In this document: piece after piece, positions 45,775-55,204 of the stretch
Numbering within the stretch: position 1 is the first letter of the stretch
Layout of the letters: every line of letters begins with the position of its first letter
Assembly: GCF_019977275.1 (NCBI RefSeq)
Contig: NZ_AP024650.1
Location: 682,001 to 746,000 of the forward strand
Direction: 5' to 3'
DNA length: 64,000 bases
Source of the DNA: Arthrobacter sp. StoSoilB19
Lineage (GTDB): Bacteria > Actinomycetota > Actinomycetes > Actinomycetales > Micrococcaceae
Made by a program: the position numbers and the translations under genes
Notes under the pieces: generated by a model
What the model was told of the DNA's origin: nothing
The model's input: the letters and a program-made list of their open reading frames with translations, nothing else
Database searches by the model: none

Positions 45775-45825
45775 CCCGAACGCCCTGTCACGCTTGACCG
45801 GTAAGACAGCAGCGCCCAAAACACA

Positions 45826-45861
45826 AAACCCCTGGCGGCCGGTGCCGGCTGCCAGGGGTTT
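45826..45861. terminator. Bidirectional terminator between the FAD protein gene and tRNA-Ser(TGA)
   Basis: AAACCCCTGGC and GCCAGGGGTTT are perfect 11-base arms, with an inner GGCCGG/CCGGCT pairing. A/T runs flank both sides. Confidence 0.85.
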
Positions 45862-45867
45862 CCAGTG

Positions 45868-45955
45868 CGGAAGGTAAGAGATTCGAACTCTTGGTACGGG
45901 GTTACCGCACACTGGTTTTCAAGACCAGCTCCTTCGGCCGCTCGGACAACCTTCC
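45868..45955 (-). tRNA. tRNA-Ser(TGA)
   Basis: On the minus strand GGAAGGT pairs with ACCTTCC, with discriminator G and no encoded CCA. The anticodon loop CTTGAAA gives TGA (UCA codon). A long variable arm is present. Confidence 0.94.
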
Positions 45956-46063
45956 TCAGCTAGTAGTGTTTCATAGGCACTTGCCTGCAACAAAACAGGA
46001 GCGGGAAGGTGCCCGGTGCACACTTGTTGCAGCCAGGATTTGAGTCAGGAACGGGAGAGGTCC

Positions 46064-47047
46064 ATGAAAGCCGTCTACATATCGGAACCGGGCGGCCCGG
46101 AAGTGCTGGAAGTCCGGGACGTGGATGCGCCGGTGCCTGGCCAGGGCGAAGTGCTCATTGACGTGGTGGCTGCGGGCCTGAACCGGGCCGATGTCCAGCA
46201 GCGCCGGGGTTTCTACCCGCCGCCTCCCGGTGCCTCCGAGATCCCCGGGCTGGAAGTTTCGGGCCGGATCGCAGGCTTTGGCCCCGGCGTCAGCAAGCCA
46301 TTTTCGTTGGGGGACAAGGTGGTGGCCCTGCTGGCCGGCGGCGGCTATGCCCAGCAGGTGGCGGTTCCGGCCGAGCAGGTACTGCGGGTGCCGGACGGGG
46401 TGGACCTGGTCACAGCGGCCTCGCTGCCGGAAGTGGCCGCAACGGTCTATTCGAACCTGATCATGACGGCGCAGCTGCAGCCGGGGGAGACCGTCCTCAT
46501 CCACGGCGCCACCGGCGGGATCGGCACCATGGCCATCCAGCTTGCCAAGGCCTTTGGCGCCAAGGTGGCCACGACTGCCGGCACTGACGAGAAGGTGGGC
46601 ACCGCCAAGGCGTTCCTTGGTGCTGACATCGCCATCAACTACGCCGAGGAGGACTTCCCGGAGAGCCTGCGGCGGCAGAACGATGGCTACGGGGCGGACG
46701 TCATCCTGGACGTGGTGGGGGCCAAGTACCTCAAGCAGAACGTGGAGGCCCTGGCCGACTACGGGCGCCTGGTGGTGATCGGCCTGCAAGGCGGCACCAA
46801 GGGGGAGCTGGACCTGGGCCTGTTGCTGAAGAAGCGGGCAGCCGTGGTGGCCACCGCCCTGCGGCCCCGGCCGGTAGCCGAAAAGGGTGCCATCATGACT
46901 GCGGTGCGGGACGCCGTGTGGCCGCTGGTGGCTGACGGCCGGATCCGTCCGCTGGTCGCCAAGACCTTCCCGCTGCACCAGGTAGCGGCAGCCCACCGCT
47001 ATTTCGACAGCGGCGACCACGTGGGCAAGGTCCTCCTGGTCATGTAG
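46064..47047 (+). CDS. NAD(P)H:quinone oxidoreductase, zeta-crystallin type
   Basis: The 327-residue zinc-free MDR protein has the QOR N-terminal pattern (GLNRADVQQRRGFYPPPP), the Rossmann motif HGATGGIGTMAIQLAK and DVVGAKYLKQN, and matches the usual PIG3/QOR length. It reduces quinones or enones with NADPH. The ATG has GGGAGAGG just upstream. It stands before the PadR operon but is separated from it by an operator-rich gap with its own promoter. Confidence 0.88.
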   Translation: MKAVYISEPGGPEVLEVRDVDAPVPGQGEVLIDVVAAGLNRADVQQRRGFYPPPPGASEIPGLEVSGRIAGFGPGVSKPFSLGDKVVALLAGGGYAQQVAVPAEQVLRVPDGVDLVTAASLPEVAATVYSNLIMTAQLQPGETVLIHGATGGIGTMAIQLAKAFGAKVATTAGTDEKVGTAKAFLGADIAINYAEEDFPESLRRQNDGYGADVILDVVGAKYLKQNVEALADYGRLVVIGLQGGTKGELDLGLLLKKRAAVVATALRPRPVAEKGAIMTAVRDAVWPLVADGRIRPLVAKTFPLHQVAAAHRYFDSGDHVGKVLLVM

Positions 47048-47059
47048 GAACCCCCGATT

Positions 47060-47075
47060 GCATACCCGGTATTGC
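47060..47075. promoter_or_regulatory. Upstream half of a possible PadR operator array
   Basis: GCATACC-C-GGTATTGC has perfect ATACC/GGTAT arms. It lies about 21 bp upstream of the TAGGCT -10 box, near the -35 position. Confidence 0.5.
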
Positions 47076-47095
47076 GCCGGGGCGTCAGTCGGGGC

Positions 47096-47101
47096 TAGGC
47101 T
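47096..47101 (+). promoter_or_regulatory. -10 box of the padR-ABC operon
   Basis: TAGGCT gives a predicted start near 47108, hence a leader of about 63 bases before the padR ATG. Confidence 0.5.
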
Positions 47102-47110
47102 GCCTATACG

Positions 47111-47145
47111 CGGTATGCACGGGTCTTGGGGGCTCGTGCATACCG
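47111..47145. promoter_or_regulatory. 11-bp-arm inverted repeat in the padR leader
   Basis: CGGTATGCACG (47111-47121) and CGTGCATACCG (47135-47145) are perfectly complementary with a 13-base loop. The half-site GTATGC/GCATAC also occurs at 47060. It could be a PadR operator or an mRNA hairpin in the leader. Confidence 0.65.
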
Positions 47146-47170
47146 GTTGGAACCAGCCCGGGGGAGCACA

Positions 47171-47776
47171 ATGTCCATTCGCCACAGCCTCCTTGCCCTG
47201 TTGCAGGACCAGCCGCGCTACGGCTACCAGCTGCGGGTCGAGTTCGAGAACCGCACCGGGGCCACGTGGCCGCTGAACATCGGGCAGGTGTACACCACGC
47301 TTGACCGGCTGGAGCGCGATGCCCTGGTGGCTAAGGAGGGCGACGACGGCGAAGGGCACGTGGTGTACAGCATCACCCCTGCCGGCAAGGACGAGGTGCG
47401 GAACTGGTTTTCCGCCCCCGTGGAGCGGAACAGCCCACCACGCAACGAGCTCGCCATCAAGCTTGCGCTCGCCGTTACCCTGCCCGGGGTCGATGTCCAG
47501 GCCATCATCCAGGCCCAGCGGGTGGCGTCCATCCGCGCCCTGCAGGACTACACCAGGGCGCGCCGCGATACGGCGGCAAACCAGCGGGCCACGGATACTG
47601 CCTGGCTGTTGGTGCTCGATTCACTGATCTTCCAGACCGAAGCGGAAGTCCGCTGGCTGGACCTTTGCGAGGCCAGGATGGTCCAGCAGGCGCAGGCCAC
47701 GGCGGCAAGTGGAGCCCGGAAAGCCTCCAACGGGGCCACGGAAGACACCCCGCTCAACGCGGACATCCGCCGGTGA
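47171..47776 (+). CDS. PadR-family transcriptional regulator
   Basis: The 201-residue protein has a PadR winged helix (SLLALLQDQPRYGYQLRVEFE, LNIGQVYTTLDRLERDALV, YSITPAGKDEVRNW) and a helical C-terminal dimerisation region ending in a polar tail. GGGGGAG stands before the ATG. It is the first gene of an operon: its TGA overlaps the GTG of the ABC ATPase (GTGA, 47773-47776). It probably represses the transporter and itself through the GTATGC inverted repeats upstream. Confidence 0.92.
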   Translation: MSIRHSLLALLQDQPRYGYQLRVEFENRTGATWPLNIGQVYTTLDRLERDALVAKEGDDGEGHVVYSITPAGKDEVRNWFSAPVERNSPPRNELAIKLALAVTLPGVDVQAIIQAQRVASIRALQDYTRARRDTAANQRATDTAWLLVLDSLIFQTEAEVRWLDLCEARMVQQAQATAASGARKASNGATEDTPLNADIRR

Positions 47777-48510
47777 GCGTGCAGGGGCCGCAGCAGGTCG
47801 TTGAACTCGCCAGGGTGGGAAGGACTTTCGGGCACGGCGCGACGGCGGTCGCCGCCCTCCGCGACGTTGACCTCACCATTTCAGCAGGGGAGTTCGTCGC
47901 GGTCATGGGCCCGTCGGGCTCCGGCAAGTCCTCCCTGCTGGCCATTGCCGGCGGACTGGACCGGCCGACGTCGGGCGCTGTCTACGTTGAGTCCACGCCG
48001 CTGGCCGGGCTGGGCCTGAACGAACTGGCCCGGCTGCGCCGCCGGGCCGTGGGGTACGTCTTCCAGGACTTCAACCTGGTTCCCACGCTGACCGCCGCGG
48101 AGAACGTGGCGCTGCCGCTGGAACTGGACGGAACTTCCACCAGGAAAGCGCACCGGCAGGCCGCCGATGCGCTGCGGCAAGTGGGGATTCCCGAACTGGC
48201 GGACCGGTTCATGGACCAGATGTCCGGCGGCCAGCAGCAGCGCGTCGCGATCGCCAGGGCCATCGTGGGCCAGCGGCGGCTGATCCTGGCCGATGAACCC
48301 ACAGGTGCATTGGATTCGACAACGGGCCAAGGGGTCATGGAGGTCCTGCGGGCCCGTGCCGACGCCGGAGCGGCCGTCATGCTCGTCACCCACGAAGCCA
48401 GGCACGCCGCCTGGGCGGACCGCGTGGTTTTCCTTCGGGACGGGCGGATCATCGACCAGGCCGCCGCCATGCACGATCCCACCATGCTGCTCACCCAGGC
48501 CGGTCTCTGA
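47773..48510 (+). CDS. ABC transporter ATP-binding protein, MacB/LolD type
   Basis: The 245-residue ATPase has Walker A GPSGSGKS (46-53), a Q-loop in YVFQDFNLVPTLTAAENVALPLEL, the signature MSGGQQQRVAIARA, Walker B LILADEPTGALDS and the H-loop VTHEARHAAW. The DEPTGALDS form is typical of the MacB/LolD/FtsE group that works with FtsX-type permeases, one of which follows with a one-base overlap (TGATG). It probably powers antimicrobial-peptide resistance, lipoprotein or toxin export; the substrate is unknown. Confidence 0.94.
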   Translation: MSVQGPQQVVELARVGRTFGHGATAVAALRDVDLTISAGEFVAVMGPSGSGKSSLLAIAGGLDRPTSGAVYVESTPLAGLGLNELARLRRRAVGYVFQDFNLVPTLTAAENVALPLELDGTSTRKAHRQAADALRQVGIPELADRFMDQMSGGQQQRVAIARAIVGQRRLILADEPTGALDSTTGQGVMEVLRARADAGAAVMLVTHEARHAAWADRVVFLRDGRIIDQAAAMHDPTMLLTQAGL

Positions 48511-51374
48511 TGCCGGTGGACCTTGCTCCGGAGCCCACAAGCCGCCGGAGCAGCCTTCGGGTTGCCCTGCGGCTGGCGCGCCGGGACATCACCCGCCACA
48601 AGGGGCGGTCCCTCCTCATCATCCTGCTCATCATGCTGCCCGTGGCCGGGATGACGGGTGCCGCCACCCTCTACCAGAGCTCACAGCGGACGCCGGGTGA
48701 AATCGTCACCTACGAACTGGGAAGCACCCAGGCCAGGTTCAGCGTCCTGCCCGTTCCCAGCGCGGACTCCCTCCAGGACCCGCTCAATGACGGTGTGGTC
48801 GCCTCCAGCACCGGCCGGTTCGATCCTGAATTCCGGCGGACCGACCCGCTTGACGCCTTTCCCGCGGGCTACGATGTGCTGCCGCAGCGCCTGCTCCAGC
48901 TGACCACCGGCGTGGGGGAAGCACTTGTTTCGCTGCAGGGCCGCGAAGTGGATGCCCTCAATCCGGCCTTCACCGGAAAGTTCAGCCTCCTGGCGGGCCG
49001 GGCCCCGCGCGACGGCACGGAGGTGCTGGCGTCGCCCGGGCTGATGACGCGCTTCCACCTCACTTTCGGACAGGAATTTACGACGTCGGCAGGCACCTTC
49101 GTGCCGGTGGGCACCATTCGCGATGCCGGCCTCCCGGACGGCACCAGCTTCCTGTACCTGCAGGCAGGACAGGTACCCTCTGACCTTGCCAGGGGACCGC
49201 AGACCCGCCAGTCCGTGTCCTACTACCTGGTGGGTCCGGAGCCGGTCACCTGGCCGCAGGTCATGGAAGCCAACAGTAAAGGCGTGGGCGTGCTGTCCCG
49301 CAGCGTGGTGCTGGACCCGCCGTCCCGGGAGGAACGGACCGTTGCCGGTTCCGTGCCCCGGGATGATTCCACGGAAGCGGTGGCCGTCTACGCCGGCTTC
49401 GGCCTGATCGGCGCCCTGGCGCTGCTGGAGGTGGGCCTGCTGGCCGGTGCTGCCTTCGCCGTGGGCGCCAGGCAGCAGGTGCGTGGGCTGGCACTGCTGG
49501 CATCCTCGGGTGCGGAAGGCCCCGCCATCCGCGCTGTTGTCACCGCGGGTGGACTCTGGCTGGGCGGAGTTGCCGTTGCCGCCGGAGCCGCGGTGGGGCT
49601 GGGAGCCGCTGCCGTCGTCGTCCACGTGGTCCGGTTGCACGGCTCGGCACGGCTGGCAGGGCTGCATCCGGATTTCCTGCTGACACTCGCCGCCATGGCC
49701 ATGGGGCTGGCATCCTGCACCATCGCGGCGATGGTACCTGCCCGCCAGGTTTCCCGTCAGGCGGTGCTGGGTGCCCTCAAAGCCGGCCGGGCACCCTCCG
49801 CGAAGCCGCGGCGGGCACCCCTGGCCGGCGCCGGGGTGCTGGTACTCGCTGCCGGGCTGTTGGCGGCGGGCTGGCTGTTGGGACGGTCCACCAACGATCC
49901 GGACCGGCTGGCGGAGCAACTGCCGCTGGTGGTCACGGTGCTCATCCTCGGCGCCGTGCTGGCGGTTGTTGCCCTGGTGCTGCTGACCGGCTGGCTGGTC
50001 CTCCGCCTGACCTCCCGCATCCAGTGGATGCCGCTGTCACTCCGGATGGCGGCCCGTGATTCGGCCCGGAACCGCGGGCGCAGCGTTCCCGCTGTGGCCG
50101 CGGTACTCGCCGCCGCCACCCTGGCAAGCGCCGCCCTGGTGCTCTCCGCCAGCCAGCAGGCAGGGATGCGGGAATCACATTACTGGGGCGCCCTGGAAAA
50201 CCAGGCGTACCTGCCGCTGGTGGTGGACCCGCCGGCGTCGGCCGATGGCAGCAGGAAGCCGGCCGTCCGGGTGGATGTCCCTAAGCTCTCCTCTGCGGTG
50301 GCAGATGCCCTTGGCACCGTCGAATCGACGCACGTGATCACGGCGCCGGAGGGCCTGCGCAACTGCCCCGAGGGCCCGGCTGATCCCGGACTGCCGGCGC
50401 GCACGGATACGTCAAACTGCCTGCTGTTTTCGCTTGCCAGGCCGCAGGCAAATGAATGCCCTAGGACTCCCAAGGGAAGGGTGTTGGACCCGGGCGACTG
50501 GCGGTGCCGCGGTTCCATGGTCAGCGAACAACCGTCCGGCCGGGCCATCCTGGTGGGCGGCGGCGAGGAGATCCGGGCGGCGCTGGGCCGCAGCGCCACC
50601 GCCGAGGCAACGGCGGTGCTGGACGCCGGCGGGATGGTGGTGACCAACCCGGTGTTCGTCAGTGATGGAAGGGTACTGCTCGAGGGAAAGGACGTACGGA
50701 CCCAAGAGCCGGCATCCTCGGGGCCGGGCACCGTCCCCTCAACCGTCAGGAGCGACTCCCTTGCCGCGGCAGTGCTTGAACCGGCTGTCCCGGTGCCCTA
50801 CTACGGCGTTGTCTCGCCGGAAACCGCCGAACGCCTGGACCTCCGCGCGGCCCCGGCCGGACTGCTCGTGCAGCTCTCTGCCTACCCCTCCGAGGCTGAG
50901 GCAGATGCGGCCTCCGCTGCGGCCGCCGCCGTCTACGGGCAGCCGGGCATGACTTTCCAGGCGGAACCGGGCGTTTCGCAGGTAAGCCAGTGGATCACCT
51001 GGTCCATCGTGGCCGCGGCTGCGCTGATCACCTTCAGCGCGGCGGGCATTACGACAGGACTCTCCATGGCTGATGCCCGGAAGGACCATGCGGTCCTCGC
51101 CGGCGTCGGGGCCTCGCCAAGGCTGCGCAAGGCCCTTGCCGGGTCGCAGGGACTGTTCACCAGCGGCGTTGGAGCCGTTCTGGGGACGCTGGCAGGAACG
51201 GTGCCCGCGGTCCTGCTGGTCCTTTCCACGGACATGCGGACAGCCCTCGAGGTTCCCTGGCTGCACCTGTCCGCGCTGCTGGTGGCAGTGCCCTTGACGG
51301 CGGCAGCGCTCGCCTGGGCCTTCACCCGGTCCGGGCTGCCCCTGTCCAGGCGCAGCCTGGCGGAGGGGCATTAG
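48510..51374 (+). CDS. FtsX-like ABC permease (two FtsX domains)
   Basis: The 954-residue protein has an N-terminal helix (SLLIILLIMLPVAGMTGAATLY), an extracytoplasmic region of about 250 residues, a first FtsX helix group (~290-420), a pair of helices near 440-510, a second extracytoplasmic region and a final three-helix FtsX group. This is the long actinobacterial permease architecture, in which one polypeptide carries both permease halves, so one permease with two ATPase subunits would make the complex. Its ATG overlaps the ATPase TGA by one base, implying coupled translation. Confidence 0.9.
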   Translation: MPVDLAPEPTSRRSSLRVALRLARRDITRHKGRSLLIILLIMLPVAGMTGAATLYQSSQRTPGEIVTYELGSTQARFSVLPVPSADSLQDPLNDGVVASSTGRFDPEFRRTDPLDAFPAGYDVLPQRLLQLTTGVGEALVSLQGREVDALNPAFTGKFSLLAGRAPRDGTEVLASPGLMTRFHLTFGQEFTTSAGTFVPVGTIRDAGLPDGTSFLYLQAGQVPSDLARGPQTRQSVSYYLVGPEPVTWPQVMEANSKGVGVLSRSVVLDPPSREERTVAGSVPRDDSTEAVAVYAGFGLIGALALLEVGLLAGAAFAVGARQQVRGLALLASSGAEGPAIRAVVTAGGLWLGGVAVAAGAAVGLGAAAVVVHVVRLHGSARLAGLHPDFLLTLAAMAMGLASCTIAAMVPARQVSRQAVLGALKAGRAPSAKPRRAPLAGAGVLVLAAGLLAAGWLLGRSTNDPDRLAEQLPLVVTVLILGAVLAVVALVLLTGWLVLRLTSRIQWMPLSLRMAARDSARNRGRSVPAVAAVLAAATLASAALVLSASQQAGMRESHYWGALENQAYLPLVVDPPASADGSRKPAVRVDVPKLSSAVADALGTVESTHVITAPEGLRNCPEGPADPGLPARTDTSNCLLFSLARPQANECPRTPKGRVLDPGDWRCRGSMVSEQPSGRAILVGGGEEIRAALGRSATAEATAVLDAGGMVVTNPVFVSDGRVLLEGKDVRTQEPASSGPGTVPSTVRSDSLAAAVLEPAVPVPYYGVVSPETAERLDLRAAPAGLLVQLSAYPSEAEADAASAAAAAVYGQPGMTFQAEPGVSQVSQWITWSIVAAAALITFSAAGITTGLSMADARKDHAVLAGVGASPRLRKALAGSQGLFTSGVGAVLGTLAGTVPAVLLVLSTDMRTALEVPWLHLSALLVAVPLTAAALAWAFTRSGLPLSRRSLAEGH

Positions 51375-51467
51375 GTCAAAGTATTGGGTCTTTTTGATCA
51401 CCGGGATCAGGCCTACCGTAGGTGCACGAGCCGCCCGCCCGGGCGGTGGAACTTACGGAGGAACTTC

Positions 51468-51752
51468 ATGACGACCCATGTTGCCGACTGCAGTGTCACC
51501 CGTTGTTCATTCAACGACCATGAAGGCTGCACCGCCCATGCCATCACCGTGGGGGGAAGCCAGGACCACGCATCCTGCGCCACGTTCATCGAGACCGGCA
51601 TCCACGGCGGCCTGCCCAAGGTCCTCGCCGACGTGGGAGCCTGCCAGCGGGCCGAGTGCGTCCACAATGACCACCTGATGTGCAACGCCCCGGAGGTGCA
51701 CGTCGGGCCGGGAGCCGACAACGCTGACTGCCTCACCTACGCCCACGCCTGA
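51468..51752 (+). CDS. DUF1540 protein (two Cys-rich units)
   Basis: The 94-residue cytoplasmic protein has two copies of the DUF1540 Cys pattern: first CSVTRCSFNDHEGC with a later CATF, then CQRAECVHNDHLMC with a later CLTY. Eight Cys and several His suggest metal (zinc) binding. GGAGGA stands just before the ATG. It is monocistronic with a strong terminator. The function of the family is unknown. Confidence 0.85.
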   Translation: MTTHVADCSVTRCSFNDHEGCTAHAITVGGSQDHASCATFIETGIHGGLPKVLADVGACQRAECVHNDHLMCNAPEVHVGPGADNADCLTYAHA

Positions 51753-51776
51753 CCGTCCCTGCCGCCATGCGAAGGG

Positions 51777-51818
51777 CGAAGGCTCCCGTCCGGAATCCGG
51801 ACGGGAGCCTTCGCTTTT
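51777..51818 (+). terminator. Terminator after the DUF1540 gene
   Basis: A perfect 17-bp stem (51777-51793 with 51797-51813) has an AAT loop and is followed by CTTTT. Confidence 0.92.
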
Positions 51819-51978
51819 GCCGCAGCCCGCCGTCGTACGTCCGTCACCGCTCATTCAGCGCCGGACTGCCGCCGCTCGCCGCACAGGCCGGCGCCGCGCC
51901 GCCGTCGGACCCTTTTGGCAGGATCGGCGTTGGTAGGGTGCCCAGTAGCAAACGAGGGAAAACTCTCAAGGAGGAGAC

Positions 51979-54276
51979 ATGGCCGGAATGCCTGACCAGC
52001 GGAACAACGGATCCCGGGCGGAGGGCGGGTTGGCGACTGACCCGAATCTTCCCCCGCCCGCTGTGGACGAGGCACGGCTCGACGCCGAAGACCGGAGGTG
52101 GACGCCAGGCAAGATCGCGCTCTGGGCAGCAATCGCCCTCCTCGGCGGGGTGGCCTGGTTCATGCTGGCGATCGTCCGCGGGGAAACCGTCAATGCCATC
52201 TGGTTCGTCTTTGCCTCCGTCTGCACCTACCTCATCGGGTACCGCTTCTACTCGAAGGTGATCGAGCGCTACATCACCAAGCCTGACGACCGGCGCGCCA
52301 CCCCTGCCGAATACAAGGCAGACGGCAAGGACTACGTCCGCACCGACCGCAACGTCCTGTTCGGCCACCACTTCGCCGCCATTGCCGGCGCCGGCCCGCT
52401 GGTGGGGCCGGTCATCGCGGCGCAGATGGGCTACCTGCCCGGCACCATCTGGATCATCCTCGGCGTCGTCCTTGCCGGGGCCGTCCAGGACTACCTGGTC
52501 ATGTTCTTCTCCATGCGCCGCGGCGGCCGGTCGCTGGGCCAGATGGCCCGCGAGGAACTTGGCGTCATCGGCGGCACGGCCGCCCTCATCGCCACCCTGC
52601 TCATCATGGTGATCATCGTGGCCATCCTGGCGCTCGTCGTCGTTAATGCCCTGGGCGAAAGCCCGTGGGGCGTGTTCTCGGTGGGCATGACCATCCCCAT
52701 CGCCCTGTTCATGGGTGTCTACCTCCGTTACCTGCGCCCCGGCAAGGTCATGGAGGTCTCGATCATCGGCTTCGTCCTCCTGATGGCGGCCATCATCGGC
52801 GGCGGCCTGGTGGCGCAGACCCAATGGGGCGCCACCGTGTTCCACCTGGACAAGGTCACCATCGCCTGGGGCCTGATCGTTTACGGCTTCATTGCTGCGA
52901 TCCTGCCCGTATGGCTGCTCCTGGCTCCGCGCGACTACCTCTCCACCTTCATGAAGATCGGCGTGATCGTGATGCTCGCGCTGGCGATCATCGTGGTCCG
53001 GCCCGAAATCACCGTCCCGGCCTTCAGCGAATTCGCCGGCCGCGAGAACGGGCCCGTGTTCTCCGGCGCACTGTTCCCCTTCCTGTTCGTGACCATCGCC
53101 TGTGGTGCGCTGTCCGGTTTCCACGCCCTGATCTCGTCCGGCACCACCCCCAAACTGGTGGAGAAGGAACGGCAGACCCGGTACATCGGCTACGGCGGCA
53201 TGCTGATGGAATCCTTCGTGGCCATCATGGCGCTGGTAGCAGCCATCTCGATCGACCGCGGCCTCTACTTCGCCATGAATGCCCCCACGGCGCTGACGGG
53301 CGGCACCGTGGAAACGGCAGCCACCTGGGTCAACGGCCTGGGCCTGAGCGGCGTCAACATCACCCCCGGCCTGCTCAGCGAAACCGCCGCCAACGTTGGG
53401 GAGCAGAGCATCGTCTCCCGCACCGGCGGCGCACCCACGCTGGCCGTCGGGCTGGCGCACATCATGCAGCAGTTCATCGGCGGGACGGCCATGATGGCGT
53501 TCTGGTACCACTTCGCCATCATGTTCGAGGCGCTCTTCATCCTCACCGCCGTGGATGCCGGCACCCGCGTTGCACGTTTCATGCTGCAGGACTCGATCGG
53601 CAACTTCGTCCCCAAGTTCAAGGAAGCCTCCTGGCGGCCCGGGGCCTGGCTCTGCACGGCCATCATGGTGGCTGCCTGGGGTGCCGTGCTGCTGATGGGC
53701 GTGACCGATCCGCTGGGCGGCATCAACACCCTGTTCCCGCTGTTCGGCATCGCCAACCAGCTCCTGGCCGCCATCGCGCTGGCTGTATGCCTGGCCATCG
53801 TCGCCAAGCGCGGCACCTTCAAGTACCTGTGGATCGTTGCCCTGCCGCTGGCCTTCGCCGCCGTGGTCACCATCACCGCCAGCTACCTGAAGATCTTCTC
53901 GCCCGTCCCTGCCGTGGGGTACTTCGCGAACAACGCCGCCTTCAGCAAGGCGCTGGCGGACGGCAAGACCGAGTTCGGTACCGCCAAGACCGTGGCCGCC
54001 ATGGAAGCTGTGGTCCGCAACACGGCCATCCAGGGCTGGCTGTCCGTGATCTTCGTGGTGCTGAGCATCATCGTGATTGCCACGGCGGTGCTGGCCACGG
54101 TCAAGGCATTCCGTGACAGGGCGGCCGGCACTGCCACCACGGACAACGAGGACCCGGCGGTTCCCTCGCGCGTCTTCGCCCCCGCCGGACTGGTGCCGAC
54201 GACGGCCGAACGTGAGTTGGCAGCCGAGTGGGACAGGGTGCCCGCAGACGCACGGCTTGAACGGGCCAGGCACTGA
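51979..54276 (+). CDS. cstA: Carbon starvation protein CstA (pyruvate/peptide transporter)
   Basis: The 765-residue polytopic protein has the CstA sequence pattern (IWFVFASVCTYLIGYRFYSKV, GHHFAAIAGAGPLVGPVIAAQ, FALLL-like helix series, MAFWYHFAIMFEALFILTAVDAGTR). CstA family members import pyruvate or peptides when carbon is scarce. AAGGAGGAG lies before the ATG. TAGGGT near 51936 is a possible -10 box. It is coupled to a small YbdD/YjiX gene by a TGATG overlap, as in enterobacterial cstA-ybdD. Confidence 0.94.
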   Translation: MAGMPDQRNNGSRAEGGLATDPNLPPPAVDEARLDAEDRRWTPGKIALWAAIALLGGVAWFMLAIVRGETVNAIWFVFASVCTYLIGYRFYSKVIERYITKPDDRRATPAEYKADGKDYVRTDRNVLFGHHFAAIAGAGPLVGPVIAAQMGYLPGTIWIILGVVLAGAVQDYLVMFFSMRRGGRSLGQMAREELGVIGGTAALIATLLIMVIIVAILALVVVNALGESPWGVFSVGMTIPIALFMGVYLRYLRPGKVMEVSIIGFVLLMAAIIGGGLVAQTQWGATVFHLDKVTIAWGLIVYGFIAAILPVWLLLAPRDYLSTFMKIGVIVMLALAIIVVRPEITVPAFSEFAGRENGPVFSGALFPFLFVTIACGALSGFHALISSGTTPKLVEKERQTRYIGYGGMLMESFVAIMALVAAISIDRGLYFAMNAPTALTGGTVETAATWVNGLGLSGVNITPGLLSETAANVGEQSIVSRTGGAPTLAVGLAHIMQQFIGGTAMMAFWYHFAIMFEALFILTAVDAGTRVARFMLQDSIGNFVPKFKEASWRPGAWLCTAIMVAAWGAVLLMGVTDPLGGINTLFPLFGIANQLLAAIALAVCLAIVAKRGTFKYLWIVALPLAFAAVVTITASYLKIFSPVPAVGYFANNAAFSKALADGKTEFGTAKTVAAMEAVVRNTAIQGWLSVIFVVLSIIVIATAVLATVKAFRDRAAGTATTDNEDPAVPSRVFAPAGLVPTTAERELAAEWDRVPADARLERARH

Positions 54277-54479
54277 TGGGCGCCGGTGTGGCTTTGGTGG
54301 CCAATGGCTTCCGCGGGTTCGCCCGCTACCTGGGCGGCGTCATGGGCGCGGACGCCTACACCAAGTACCTCGAGCACCACAGGGCAGCCGGGCACCAGGA
54401 GGAGCCCCTCAGCGAACGCGAGTTTTGGCGGGACCGTACGGACCGCCAGGACAACAACCCGCAGGGCAGGTGCTGCTGA
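54276..54479 (+). CDS. YbdD/YjiX-family small protein
   Basis: The 67-residue protein matches the YbdD/YjiX (DUF466) family: GFRGFARYLGGVMGADAYTKYLEHH followed by PLSEREFWRDRTDRQDNNPQGRCC, with the conserved C-terminal Arg-Cys-Cys. Its ATG overlaps the cstA stop by one base. In enterobacteria the pair is needed for CstA/BtsT-type transport; the same partnership is inferred here. Confidence 0.9.
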   Translation: MGAGVALVANGFRGFARYLGGVMGADAYTKYLEHHRAAGHQEEPLSEREFWRDRTDRQDNNPQGRCC

Positions 54480-54570
54480 TTGGGCCTGCTGATTGAGCCG
54501 GCAGCGGACAAACCCGCCACAGGCGTTCACGGGTGGACTCCGGGCGGATGGGCCGTGAGAGTATGAACGC

Positions 54571-55197
54571 ATGAGCGATCCCAACGACACTCAGGCAGCT
54601 GAGGACCTCCCGGTAGAAGGCACTCCCGTTGACGACACCCAGGACCCCGTGCAGATTCCGTCCGCCGCGGACGGCAAGCCCAGGGGCAGCAGCCTGCAGG
54701 ATCTGGTGGACGAGCCTGCCAAGGTGATGCGGATCGGCACCATGATCCGCCAGCTTCTCGAAGAGGTGAAGTCCGCGCCGCTTGACGACGCTGCTCGGGG
54801 CCGGCTGGCCGCCATCCACGCCCGCTCCATCAAGGAGCTGGAGGACGGGCTTGCGCCGGAGCTGGTGGCAGAACTGGACAGGATCAACCTGCCCTTCTCG
54901 GACGACGCCACGCCCTCCGACGCCGAGCTCCGGATCGCCCAGGCGCAGCTGGTGGGTTGGCTTGAGGGCTTGTTCCACGGGATCCAGACCGCCATCGCGG
55001 CGCAGAACGCCGCCCGCGAACACGCCGCCGCGCAGCTGCAGCTGCGTCAGCTGCCGCCAGGCACCATGATTGCGCCCGGCGTCGTCATCGGCGAAAACGG
55101 CGAGCCGCAGCGCGCCCCGGCCGGAGCACGGCCGGGGGCGCAGGCACGGCCCAACCAGCGTGACGAACCGGACCACGGTCCCGGGCAGTACCTGTAG
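54571..55197 (+). CDS. bpa: Bacterial proteasome activator Bpa
   Basis: The 208-residue protein has an acidic disordered N-terminus, a four-helix core (about 40-150, SSLQDLVDEPAKVMRIGTMI to FHGIQTAIAAQNAAREHAAAQ), a Pro/Gly-rich linker and a C-terminal Gly-Gln-Tyr-Leu, the hydrophobic/Tyr motif that docks into the 20S proteasome. Bpa forms a dodecameric ring that opens the proteasome gate independently of ATP. No proteasome subunit lies in this window. GAGTAT stands six bases before the ATG. Confidence 0.9.
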   Translation: MSDPNDTQAAEDLPVEGTPVDDTQDPVQIPSAADGKPRGSSLQDLVDEPAKVMRIGTMIRQLLEEVKSAPLDDAARGRLAAIHARSIKELEDGLAPELVAELDRINLPFSDDATPSDAELRIAQAQLVGWLEGLFHGIQTAIAAQNAAREHAAAQLQLRQLPPGTMIAPGVVIGENGEPQRAPAGARPGAQARPNQRDEPDHGPGQYL

Positions 55198-55204
55198 GCT
55201 CCGC

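Noticed and set aside
51844..54273. An 809-codon minus-strand frame rich in Gly, His, Asp and Glu
   Set aside because: It is antisense to cstA and has the composition typical of shadow frames.
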